Shown here piece after piece: positions 1 through 8,472 of a DNA stretch of 9,981 bases. This stretch comes from Anaerolineales bacterium (GTDB lineage Bacteria; Chloroflexota; Anaerolineae; Anaerolineales; Anaerolineaceae). Position numbers and translations under genes: made by a program. Under the pieces are notes generated by a model. It saw nothing but the letters and a program-made list of their open reading frames with translations, did not search any database and was not told where the DNA came from. The DNA is taken from contig JAGVAB010000059.1 of NCBI GenBank assembly GCA_020060485.1, positions 1 to 9,981 of the forward strand, read 5' to 3'. Numbering within the stretch: the stretch's first letter is position 1; the number at the start of each line of letters is the position of its first letter.

Positions 1-87
1 ATCTCTTGTTTCAATAAGCGCCAACTTCTCAAACAGCGTTTCCCCAATTATCAGGCTCATGTTTTTCAGTTCATATAAGCCCATCAT
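1..87 (-). CDS. Partial N-terminus of an unidentified protein (runs off left edge)
   Basis: Reading on the minus strand from an ATG at 87 (a second ATG follows directly at 84), 29 codons stay open to the window edge. The peptide begins MMGLYELKNMSL and continues with a mixed hydrophobic/charged pattern. A purine-rich GGGAGTGG stretch lies just upstream, with GGAG about 7 bases from the first ATG, which is good Shine-Dalgarno spacing. I do not recognise the family and there is no motif in so short a piece. It could also be a chance open frame, since 87 open bases are not remarkable in themselves; the ribosome site is the main support. Confidence 0.35.
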   Translation of the reverse strand, partial: MMGLYELKNMSLIIGETLFEKLALIETRD

Positions 88-412
88 TTAGCCACTCCCA
101 AATTGGGCCCACTTGCCCTTCAATAGGTTTCTTGCGCAAGGGCGCCTGGCCGCAAAGAGCCATTCTTGTCGGGTGAATCAGCGGCAGCAATCCGGGCGTC
201 TTTCATGATTTATATACGCTTAAAATCACATCTCATTCCGCCGAGATTTTTTCTACCCCGTAATATCTCGCGGCGCAGATATTGATCCAATGCGTTGGGT
301 CAGATTGAAGATGTTCGACTTCCATAAGATTTGTTGGGATCATAGGCTGTGTCGAGTTTCGCCCGGCGAAACATCCGTTTGGTTTTGAATTTGCAGTATA
401 GAACGCAAATAT
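88..412. other. Intergenic region, no convincing gene; small inverted repeats
   Basis: This 325-base stretch lies between two minus-strand genes. I see no gene I would defend. It holds a tight inverted repeat at 356-372 (GTTTCGCC, one C, GGCGAAAC), 41 bases past the ATPase stop, without a T-run; arms GCCCTT/AAGGGC at 115-120 and 138-143; CGAGAT/ATCTCG at 242-247 and 265-270; and CCCAA/TTGGG at 97-107. On the minus strand a 36-codon frame (343 to 233) lacks a ribosome site. Another frame gives a short peptide containing KLDTAYDPNKSYG, which faintly recalls the YDP-N ending of FAD-linked oxidases, so a decayed gene fragment is possible but unproven. Confidence 0.5.
356..372. repeat. Tight 8-bp inverted repeat downstream of the ATPase gene
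   Basis: The sequence GTTTCGCCCGGCGAAAC has two perfect 8-base arms around a single C, or a 7-base stem with a 3-base loop when folded as RNA. It sits 40 bases beyond the minus-strand ATPase stop codon. It could be the stem of a weak or Rho-assisted terminator, but no U-rich tail follows on the minus strand; a protein-binding site is equally possible. Confidence 0.5.
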
Positions 413-1606
413 TTAGAATATTGTTCCGCCCCAAATAAAATCTTCAAATCCTGGGGTGGGGTATTTCCCCACGATCCAGGCCTGTGAGAATCCATTTTTC
501 CGGGCGATGCGTTTTACCTTCTGGTCATCCGTCTCTATGGGGTGATACTTGACTTCCAGACCTGCTGGTTGCGCATCCGATGGGGTCAAAATGAAATCAA
601 CTTCATATTCATTTCCCTTGGATAGATAAGCCAGCGCTCCATAATTCCAAAGCTGGTTGAAAACAGCGTTTTCAAATAATGCCCCTTCACCAGGATGAGC
701 TAGAATTCCGGCGATTCCGTTATCCCGGAAATACAATTTCCTCCCCAGGACAGTCGCTTTATCCGGTCCCGCATAAGCTGGCAATTGGTAAATGACATAA
801 GTTTTTTCCAGAAATTCCAGGTACGTCTTCAAAGTAGGGCGGGAAACCCCAACGATACTGGATAATTTGGTGTAATCCAGTTTGTTGCCTATTCGAACAG
901 CAAGGATTTTAAGCAGTTGTTGAAGTTCGTCAATCTTGCGGAAATCAGCTATCGATTGAACATCAATATTGATGTATGAAGAATAAATATCATTCAGGAT
1001 TTCACGCTTGACTTCAATCCTGGGTTCAAGCACCACATTCGGCAATCCACCAAAGGTGACAAATTCCTCATAATAAGATTTCAACCGTTCAAACTCATGA
1101 GGGTCAAAACGCATTTCTGCGAGCGTGGTTCGGCGGCGGTATGAGATGCCGCGAAAGTCGAGAAATTCGCCAAATCCCAGCGGGAACATTTCATACACGA
1201 TTTTACGGCCGGACATGGATTCGCTAAAGAAATTCTTGAGGTAATAGGAACTGGAGCCTGTCAACAAGAATTTGATACCGTGGTGGTCATAAAGGTATTT
1301 GACCACGCTTGGCAGATTGGGAACGTATTGAATCTCATCCAGTGCCACTATCATTGGCTGGTCCGGATCCATTCCCAGGTTGCGTAAGTAATTCAGAACA
1401 GCCTCATAGTTGCTTTCTTCAAACACAGACCGCTGATCCAAACGTTCAAGGTCCAGATAGATCTTGTTTGTGGAAGCAACCTGATCCAGCAGCCACTGCA
1501 AGGTCGTGGTTTTTCCAACCCGCCGCATTCCGGTGAGTACAATGATACGCTGATCGGTCAGTGCCTTTTTAAGCACAGGGAAAAGAGTTCTTTCAATCGT
1601 TTTCAT
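413..1606 (-). CDS. AAA family ATPase with DUF4143 (PD-(D/E)xK-like) C-terminal domain
   Basis: A 397-residue protein of the AAA_14/DUF4143 family. The N-terminal P-loop ATPase shows Walker A GMRRVGKT (26-33), Walker B MIVALDEIQ (85-93) and a sensor-like LLTGSSS (114-120). A winged-helix-like segment (about 235-280, KLSSIVGVSRPTLKTYLEFL) is followed by a nuclease-fold-like end: FENAVFNQL (311-319), EVDF (335-338) and LEVKY (350-354), where D337, E351 and K353 fit the PD-(D/E)xK pattern. The length is normal for the family. The family's cellular role is not established; such ATPases are common, patchily distributed and often transferred. The start ATG has no Shine-Dalgarno site; a promoter -10 ends 6 bases upstream, so the message is probably leaderless. 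The gene is clearly AT-richer than clpC next door, which suggests acquisition. Family assignment is firm, function is not. Confidence 0.93.
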   Translation of the reverse strand: MKTIERTLFPVLKKALTDQRIIVLTGMRRVGKTTTLQWLLDQVASTNKIYLDLERLDQRSVFEESNYEAVLNYLRNLGMDPDQPMIVALDEIQYVPNLPSVVKYLYDHHGIKFLLTGSSSYYLKNFFSESMSGRKIVYEMFPLGFGEFLDFRGISYRRRTTLAEMRFDPHEFERLKSYYEEFVTFGGLPNVVLEPRIEVKREILNDIYSSYINIDVQSIADFRKIDELQQLLKILAVRIGNKLDYTKLSSIVGVSRPTLKTYLEFLEKTYVIYQLPAYAGPDKATVLGRKLYFRDNGIAGILAHPGEGALFENAVFNQLWNYGALAYLSKGNEYEVDFILTPSDAQPAGLEVKYHPIETDDQKVKRIARKNGFSQAWIVGKYPTPGFEDFIWGGTIF

Positions 1607-1641
1607 ATTTCTATTTTACAAAATTAGGATAAATTTGTAAA
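1607..1641 (-). promoter_or_regulatory. Promoter of the DUF4143 ATPase, leaderless type
   Basis: On the minus strand, TTTACA (1641-1636, five of six to TTGACA) and TAAAAT (1618-1613, five of six to TATAAT) are separated by exactly 17 bases. Only six bases (AGAAAT) lie between the -10 box and the ATG at 1606, so transcription should begin at or next to the start codon. There is no room for a ribosome site. The -35 and -10 boxes are themselves the two arms of an inverted repeat, so a protein bound there would block RNA polymerase. Confidence 0.65.
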
Positions 1642-1686
1642 GTAGTATTTTACAGATTCTCTTATTTTTGTAACTTAGCGTTTTAC
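1614..1686. repeat. Tandem TTTTACA...TTGTAA boxes, 33-34 base period (operator candidate)
   Basis: Read on the plus strand, TTTTACA at 1614 is followed 14 bases later by TTGTAA (1635-1640). The same arrangement recurs as TTTTACA at 1648 and TTGTAA at 1668-1673, 13 bases apart, and a third TTTTAC begins at 1681. The left boxes are 34 and 33 bases apart and the right boxes 33 bases apart, close to three helical turns. Unit 1 overlies the ATPase promoter. On the minus strand unit 2 gives a poorer promoter-like pair, GTTACA and TAAAAT. This looks like an autoregulatory operator array or a duplicated promoter; which of the two is inference. Confidence 0.6.
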
Positions 1687-1744
1687 TCAAGCTGAATTTT
1701 CACAGCCCACAAAATCTGATGTACAAACACATCCCATCGAACTG

Positions 1745-1760
1745 GCGAGGCATGCCTCGC
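1745..1760. repeat. Perfect 16-bp palindrome GCGAGGCATGCCTCGC
   Basis: The 16 bases are exactly self-complementary and sit in the otherwise AT-rich gap between the clpC terminator and the ATPase promoter. No T-run follows on the minus strand, where both neighbours are transcribed, so it is not an obvious terminator for them. A GC-rich palindrome of this type resembles dispersed REP-like intergenic elements, but only one copy is present in the window, so repetition elsewhere cannot be judged. Confidence 0.5.
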
Positions 1761-1796
1761 TACGCCAAAAAAATCCCTTTTGACATTCCCCCAAGC

Positions 1797-1828
1797 AAAA
1801 ACCCTCCCCCGCGAATGCGGGGGAGGGT
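1797..1828 (-). terminator. Rho-independent terminator of clpC
   Basis: A perfect 12-base stem (ACCCTCCCCCGC at 1801-1812 with GCGGGGGAGGGT at 1817-1828) closes a GAAT/ATTC tetraloop. On the minus strand the stem is followed by TTTTT. It starts 18 bases after the clpC stop codon, which is the expected position. Confidence 0.92.
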
Positions 1829-1846
1829 CATTTCACTCAATCATTC

Positions 1847-4351
<2,505 letters not shown>

Positions 4352-4695
4352 GGTAAACCTCCTTGTTAATAAAAGCCAGTATGTTCTATTCAGGGAAGAG
4401 ACTAACCCCTCGGTGCTGTGTCAAACCCGGTCTCAAACTCATTTTTCTACGATGGGTCGAGGGTCTTTCAAATATGCGGAAATCATCGATCAACCAGACA
4501 CAGTACCAGATTAACTGGCGCTCGTTTTCATCATCCTGTAAAAGCAAACTATTCAGGTAAAAATACCCTGCTTTGCTCAGCCTTTTAGACACTCTATGTA
4601 CTCCAGATTCTACCAGAGTTTGGATGAAAGTCGAGTCGGGTATGGCAAATTCGGACGATTCTTATGAAAATTTTATACGTCTGCCTGCGCGGGCA
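4352..4695. other. 344-base gap upstream of clpC; leader and weak promoter signals
   Basis: This AT-richer stretch separates the fused phospholipase gene from clpC, both on the minus strand. TTGACA (4424-4419) is a perfect -35 box, but the matching -10 position reads TCTCTT, which is poor. Farther up, TAGAAT (4612-4607) has TCGACT 16 bases before it and could start a leader of about 250 bases. A 68-codon minus-strand frame (GTG at 4592 to 4386) has GGAG 8 bases upstream, but its peptide matches nothing I know and it would overlap the clpC control region. No CIRCE (HrcA) repeat is seen, and no clear terminator for the phospholipase gene. Confidence 0.5.
4358..4364 (-). promoter_or_regulatory. 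Ribosome binding site deciding the GTG start of clpC
   Basis: AAGGAGG on the minus strand lies 6 bases before GTG at 4351. This is ideal spacing and settles the start on GTG, not on the ATG three codons inside. Confidence 0.85.
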
Positions 4696-6270
4696 TCAAA
4701 CATCCGGGGCGCGGTAGGCCTGCAAATAGGCCCTGGCTGCCGCCCGTCCGGATTCGATCAGCTTGTTATAGCGCTCGGAGTGGGGCGGGATGTCAAACTC
4801 GGTCTGCTGGACGCAGCAATCATTGATCATGATGGTGCGCATCACGTCCAGTGTTTCGCGGGAAAATGACGCATCGCGGGTCTGCCAGGTAACCGCTTCG
4901 AGCAGGCCGCTGACAAAGTCGATGAGATTATTGAATTCGCTTTTTTCATGCAGGCAGTCTTCGGGCGTATACAGGTAGCAGCCCAGAGTGGACCAGTTGA
5001 TGCGGTTCTTGTACCAGCGCCGCTTGCTGGCGAATTGAGGATCGTCAAAATAGCGGATGGGATAATTATCATACAGGCCGCCATCCACATAGTAATCGCC
5101 CTGGCCAAATTGCTGGCCGTCAAAGCGCATGGCCAGAAAATAAAGCGGGATGGACATCGACATGCGCACGGCATCAGCCACGGCCACATTCGGCGTGGTG
5201 GCAGCACAAAACATCTCGGAGCGGCGCTGCGAAGCATTGGACGCCGCCACATACAAATCACGGAATCCGTAACGCTGAAAATCGGCAAAGGTGGCCCGTG
5301 CATTCCCCTCACAGCGTTCAGCAATCACTTCTTGCAGCCATTCATAAAAATATTCACTGGAATACCAGCCATAATTCTCGATCAGGCGCTGGGTGCAAAC
5401 CAGGTTGTCGGTGATCTCGTTGAATTCCTTCTGAAAAAAGTTCAAAGAACGGTCATCGCGTCCCTTGATGCGCGCTTGCGGCACACATGTGAAGTCCAGG
5501 GTTTCCAGGCCGCGCATCGTCTCGTCCATGCTCAGGCGGAAGCTAAGCAGCAAGGCCGTGATGGCCCCGGCCGATGCACCGGAGACGCGTTCGATCTGTT
5601 GCAGTACGCCTTGTTCCTCCAGCACCTGGGCAGCCCCGGCATAGGCGATGCCGCGGATGCCGCCGCCTTTCAACACCAGGTTCTCAAAGGGGTAATGGAT
5701 GATCTCCCGCCGCCGGACAGGCAGGGAAATAGGCAGCAAACGGCCAGGCACCAGCTTCTTATATTCCCGATAGGTGTCCCCCAGGCGCGCTTCCATGATC
5801 TCTTCCTCCACTGCAATCAGGAAGATGAAAGCTGCCATCCACACCGGCAGCATGGCCACCCCGGCCACCGAACGATAGATAAAAGCGATGCCCAGGGCAT
5901 ACAGGATCGCCCCGGCATACATCGGGTGGCGCACAATCCCATACATGCCGCGCACCTTTAAGCGCACGCGGGCCTCATCTTCGCGGAAGCGGCGCGCCGG
6001 CAGGAAGCCTGCCACCTCATTCACCAGGGCAGCCGCCAGGAGAATGCCGCCCACCACCCAATGCCAGCCTGTGCTCTCAAACCGGAGCTGCTCCACAAAG
6101 GGCAGCACCAGCATGGTATGCCCCAACAGCGGCAGCAACAAACTGCCCAAAAAGAACAGCGGCTGGCTGGCCATCTTGCGGCTGCTGGTAACGGCCGCCG
6201 CACCCAACAGACCAAACATGCTGATCATGGCCCAAAAGAATGGGTTGCCCAGAAAGTTTTCAATATTCAT
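4696..6270 (-). CDS. Fusion of an ICMT/PEMT-like membrane methyltransferase domain and a patatin-like phospholipase
   Basis: A 524-residue two-domain protein. Residues 1-180 form a membrane unit with hydrophobic segments near 12-28, 38-57, 70-90, 117-133 and 137-154, and carry the isoprenylcysteine/phospholipid methyltransferase signature: VRHPMYAG (113-120), then EEE (155-157), GDTYREYKKLVPGRLLP (164-180). Residues about 196-405 form a patatin hydrolase: oxyanion loop GGGIRG (202-207), nucleophile elbow GASAG with Ser233, and DGG with Asp396, so the Ser-Asp dyad is complete. Patatins cleave acyl chains from lipids; the front domain would methylate a lipid or prenyl-type substrate with S-adenosylmethionine and anchors the enzyme. 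The linker is only about 15 residues. The ATG at 6270 has GGAAG 4 bases upstream. Each domain call is firm; joint action on one lipid is inference. Confidence 0.9.
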   Translation of the reverse strand: MNIENFLGNPFFWAMISMFGLLGAAAVTSSRKMASQPLFFLGSLLLPLLGHTMLVLPFVEQLRFESTGWHWVVGGILLAAALVNEVAGFLPARRFREDEARVRLKVRGMYGIVRHPMYAGAILYALGIAFIYRSVAGVAMLPVWMAAFIFLIAVEEEIMEARLGDTYREYKKLVPGRLLPISLPVRRREIIHYPFENLVLKGGGIRGIAYAGAAQVLEEQGVLQQIERVSGASAGAITALLLSFRLSMDETMRGLETLDFTCVPQARIKGRDDRSLNFFQKEFNEITDNLVCTQRLIENYGWYSSEYFYEWLQEVIAERCEGNARATFADFQRYGFRDLYVAASNASQRRSEMFCAATTPNVAVADAVRMSMSIPLYFLAMRFDGQQFGQGDYYVDGGLYDNYPIRYFDDPQFASKRRWYKNRINWSTLGCYLYTPEDCLHEKSEFNNLIDFVSGLLEAVTWQTRDASFSRETLDVMRTIMINDCCVQQTEFDIPPHSERYNKLIESGRAAARAYLQAYRAPDV

Positions 6271-6351
6271 TGTTCTTCCAACCCTCGACTCGTTGTGTTT
6301 CTCTACTCAGGTTTACGCATCGCTCATCAAAAAGTCGCGTGGCTGCCTTGC

Positions 6352-6377
6352 AAAAACAGCCCGCAAAAAGCGGGCTG
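6352..6377 (-). terminator. Rho-independent terminator of the HAD-nitroreductase unit
   Basis: An 8-base stem (CAGCCCGC at 6357-6364 with GCGGGCTG at 6370-6377) closes an A5/T5 loop. On the minus strand it is followed by TTTTT (6356-6352). It begins 7 bases after the nitroreductase stop and separates that unit from the fused phospholipase gene. Confidence 0.88.
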
Positions 6378-6384
6378 CCCAACC

Positions 6385-6951
6385 TCACAGCAATACATCT
6401 TTCAGTTCCCGCTTGGGCACATGATGCACCCCCTGGTCGTCGCGCCAATACTGAATGCTGCCATCGGCCTCCACCAGCTCCAGTTGCACCTGCTCCACCG
6501 GTTTGCCCAGCGCCAGCACCAGCAGGATCTCGTACTGCTCGGGGATGGCAAGCGCCTGGCGCAATTGCTCGCGCTGGATGGAAGCGATCATGCAGCCGCC
6601 CAGTCCGCGCTCCACTGCTCCCAGCAAAATGCTCTGGGCAGCAATGCCATGGTCCACGCCAAAATTCTTGCTAACGCGGGTGTCACCCAAAATGACGATA
6701 TAGGCTGATGGGCGTTCGCCCTCTTGCGGACCGCCCCATTCCTTTAAATACCCTGCCCAGCGCAAGGTTGGGAAGATGGCCGCATTCTTTGCCGGGTCAC
6801 AGGCCAGCATGTATTTCAGGCACTGCAAATTGGCGCCCGAAGCCGAAAGCCGCCCCAGATCCACCAATTCACACAGGGCGTCTTCAGAGATGACCACCGA
6901 TTGATCAAAGCGGCGGTAACTGCGGTTTTTGAGGATCAAATCACGAAGCAT
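6385..6951 (-). CDS. Nitroreductase family flavoprotein
   Basis: A 188-residue member of the FMN-dependent nitroreductase family, whose members reduce nitroaromatics, quinones or flavins with NAD(P)H. Visible signs are the FMN-phosphate-binding start RSYRRF (10-15), the ASGANLQ segment (37-43), HGIAAQSILLGAVERGLGGC (101-120) with the family glycines, and the short C-terminal subfamily end YWRDDQGVHHVPKR (168-181). The length is typical. The ATG at 6951 is chosen because AGGAGG lies 5 bases before it (6957-6962). The frame stays open upstream to a TTG at 7068, but that stretch lies within the HAD gene and has no ribosome site. It lies 28 bases behind the HAD gene and is followed by a terminator, so the two form an operon. 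The substrate cannot be read from the sequence. Confidence 0.92.
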   Translation of the reverse strand: MLRDLILKNRSYRRFDQSVVISEDALCELVDLGRLSASGANLQCLKYMLACDPAKNAAIFPTLRWAGYLKEWGGPQEGERPSAYIVILGDTRVSKNFGVDHGIAAQSILLGAVERGLGGCMIASIQREQLRQALAIPEQYEILLVLALGKPVEQVQLELVEADGSIQYWRDDQGVHHVPKRELKDVLL

Positions 6952-6956
6952 ATCTT

Positions 6957-6962
6957 CCTCCT
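6957..6962 (-). promoter_or_regulatory. Ribosome binding site fixing the nitroreductase start
   Basis: AGGAGG on the minus strand, 5 bases before ATG 6951, lies in the 28-base gap after the HAD stop. It favours the 188-residue product over a longer frame. Confidence 0.8.
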
Positions 6963-6979
6963 GATCTTTTTCGTCATTT

Positions 6980-7687
6980 TCACAATGAGGGCAAGCACCA
7001 GTTGCCGCGCCCGCCGGAAAGGGCAAATTCCGCCCGCAGCAAATCTTGCAAACCATCATGTGTGGCAACCACGCGGTCGGCCCCGGTCATATAAGAAGCA
7101 TCCAGCGAAGTCTCCAGCGCCACACAGGTCATCCCGGCCGCCTTGGCAGACTGGATGCCAAGTGGAGCGTTTTCCACCACCAGGCAGGCCTGGGGACTGA
7201 CTCCCAAAGCTGCCGCCGCTTTCTGATAAGGTTCCGGTGCGGGTTTACCCTGCTGCACTTCATCCGAGCCGGAAACGACATCAAACCACTGGCGCACCCC
7301 CAGTTCTGTCAAGACTCTTTCAGCCACAGTCCGCGCCGCGCCAGTAACCAGCGCCAGTGGATAGCCCTGACTGCGCAATAATTCCAGTGTTTGCTGAATG
7401 CCAGCCAGCGGCGCCAGGTGAAAGACGTGGTCATAATAATCCAATTTACAACGCAGCAATTCAGCCTGAAGTGCCGGGGGCAGGTCCAGTTCCAACTCTT
7501 TTGTCATGTCAGCAATAAAATGATCCTCTTTTGCCCCTTCAGAAAGATATATACGCAAGGAAGAGACTTCCACATTTGCCACCTGCCGGAAGGCATGCTG
7601 CCAGGCAGCCACATGAAACTGCATACCATCGATCACCACACCATCCATATCCAGGGCCACGCCCCGGTGTCCATTTTGTTGCATCAC
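6980..7687 (-). CDS. HAD-superfamily hydrolase, beta-phosphoglucomutase-like
   Basis: A 235-residue HAD subfamily IA protein. Motif I is DMDGV (13-17), with nucleophile Asp13 and acid/base Asp15. A helical cap follows (about 22-90). Motif II is VTGAAR (114-119, Thr115), motif III has Lys148 in GKPAPEPY (147-154), and motif IV is VVENAPLGIQSAKAAGM (170-186). This is the layout of the beta-phosphoglucomutase/sugar-phosphatase group, but motif IV carries ENA where ED is more usual. The start is ambiguous: GTG at 7687 or ATG at 7684, with AGGAAAG upstream at spacing 8 or 11. It leads a probable two-gene unit with the nitroreductase; a TATAAT lies about 42 bases upstream. The substrate is probably a small phosphorylated metabolite, but it cannot be named. 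Confidence 0.92.
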   Translation of the reverse strand: MMQQNGHRGVALDMDGVVIDGMQFHVAAWQHAFRQVANVEVSSLRIYLSEGAKEDHFIADMTKELELDLPPALQAELLRCKLDYYDHVFHLAPLAGIQQTLELLRSQGYPLALVTGAARTVAERVLTELGVRQWFDVVSGSDEVQQGKPAPEPYQKAAAALGVSPQACLVVENAPLGIQSAKAAGMTCVALETSLDASYMTGADRVVATHDGLQDLLRAEFALSGGRGNWCLPSL

Positions 7688-7728
7688 TTGTCCAACTTTC
7701 CTGTAAGATTAAATCCATACCACCCCAA

Positions 7729-7734
7729 ATTATA
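7729..7734 (-). promoter_or_regulatory. Candidate -10 box for the HAD-nitroreductase unit
   Basis: TATAAT on the minus strand lies in the 64-base gap between the acetyltransferase stop and the HAD start. I see no good -35 box at 16-18 bases, so the promoter is weak, activator-dependent, or absent with read-through from the acetyltransferase gene. Confidence 0.4.
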
Positions 7735-7751
7735 ACGTCACCAGGGGCGTT

Positions 7752-8297
7752 TCATTTCACTTTGGCGTAAACCAGCACATCACGCGGCAGTCCATCCTGC
7801 CCTGGGCGGCGCATCCAGCGCTGAAGGCAGCCTTCAAAGACCAAGCCGGCTTTCTCCAGCACCCGGGCCGAAGCCATATTTTCGGCGTCACAACTGGCCC
7901 ACACCCGGTAAATGGCTGGGTGGGCGTAAGCCCAATCCACCAGCACCCGGGCAGCTTCACTGGCATAGCCTTGCCCCCAGAAAGGCCGGGCGAGCACATA
8001 GCCGATTTCGGCTTTGTACTGGTCAATGCGCAGTTCGACCGAACCAATCAGCTTGTCATCCGATTTCCGCAGCAATGCCCAGGGAAAAGCCGTGCCCTCG
8101 CGCCAGGCAATCTCGCAGGCCTGCAAATAACGCCGGGTCTCATCGATGGCAGTGTGCGGCTGCCAGGTGAGGAAACGGGTCACCTGCTCGTCCTGCGCAT
8201 AGGTTTCGAAAACTGCCCGGGCATCCCCTGCTACCATCGGGCGCAGTCGCAGACGGGCGGTTTCCATTCCTTCCGGCGGGCGAATTCTTTCTTCCAT
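7752..8297 (-). CDS. GNAT family N-acetyltransferase, RimJ/RimL type
   Basis: A 181-residue acetyl-CoA-dependent acetyltransferase. It starts with the typical strand TARLRLRPMVAGDA (13-26) and keeps the GNAT core: the IGYVLARPFWGQGYASEA segment (98-115) holds the acetyl-CoA pyrophosphate loop with GQGYA, and N140 with ASARVLEKAGLVFEG (142-156) is the C-terminal RimJ/RimL signature. Members acetylate the N-termini of ribosomal proteins, amino sugars or small amines; the substrate here is unknown. The ATG at 8297 is preceded by GGAGAAAG with 8 bases between; an internal Met11 would leave a start common in this family but has no usable ribosome site. It is transcribed away from the membrane-protein gene at 8473. 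Confidence 0.92.
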   Translation of the reverse strand: MEERIRPPEGMETARLRLRPMVAGDARAVFETYAQDEQVTRFLTWQPHTAIDETRRYLQACEIAWREGTAFPWALLRKSDDKLIGSVELRIDQYKAEIGYVLARPFWGQGYASEAARVLVDWAYAHPAIYRVWASCDAENMASARVLEKAGLVFEGCLQRWMRRPGQDGLPRDVLVYAKVK

Positions 8298-8319
8298 AAA
8301 TCTGGCTTTCTCCAGGCTA

Positions 8320-8325
8320 ATTGTA
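8320..8325 (-). promoter_or_regulatory. Candidate -10 box for the acetyltransferase gene
   Basis: TACAAT on the minus strand (five of six to TATAAT) would place the transcript start near 8313, leaving a short leader that still includes the GGAG site. No clear -35 box is seen at the right distance. Confidence 0.35.
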
Positions 8326-8364
8326 CCGCAAGCCGCCCAAGCCTCTTTGGAACCAGCGGATCAT

Positions 8365-8394
8365 TTTTCAAGAGGGGCATCTATAGGCTATAAT
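8365..8394 (+). promoter_or_regulatory. Promoter for the duplicated membrane protein gene
   Basis: TTTTCA (8365-8370, four of six to TTGACA) and a perfect TATAAT (8389-8394) are 18 bases apart. The start would lie near 8401, giving a leader of about 70 bases before the ATG at 8473. Confidence 0.55.
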
Positions 8395-8472
8395 GACATC
8401 AGGTACAAATGCCCCCCTGGCACATCACATAAAACGCAACATCAACTTTTCACCAGCAGGAGCAAAACCCGT

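Noticed and set aside
233..343. A 36-residue minus-strand frame (begins MIPTNLMEVEHL)
   Set aside because: No ribosome site, short, and overlapping frames in the same stretch look equally open.
4948..5961. A 337-codon plus-strand frame opposite the methyltransferase-patatin gene
   Set aside because: The minus-strand product has complete catalytic motifs, and the opposite frame has no recognisable domain.
6952..7068. N-terminal extension of the nitroreductase with CKIC and CPHC pairs resembling a zinc ribbon
   Set aside because: It lies within the HAD coding region and has no ribosome site, while AGGAGG sits 5 bases before the ATG at 6951.
8347..8472. Extended TTG start of the duplicated membrane protein
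   Set aside because: The added residues are polar and family-unlike, the promoter -10 box (8389-8394) lies inside them, and the ATG at 8473 has its own AGGAG.
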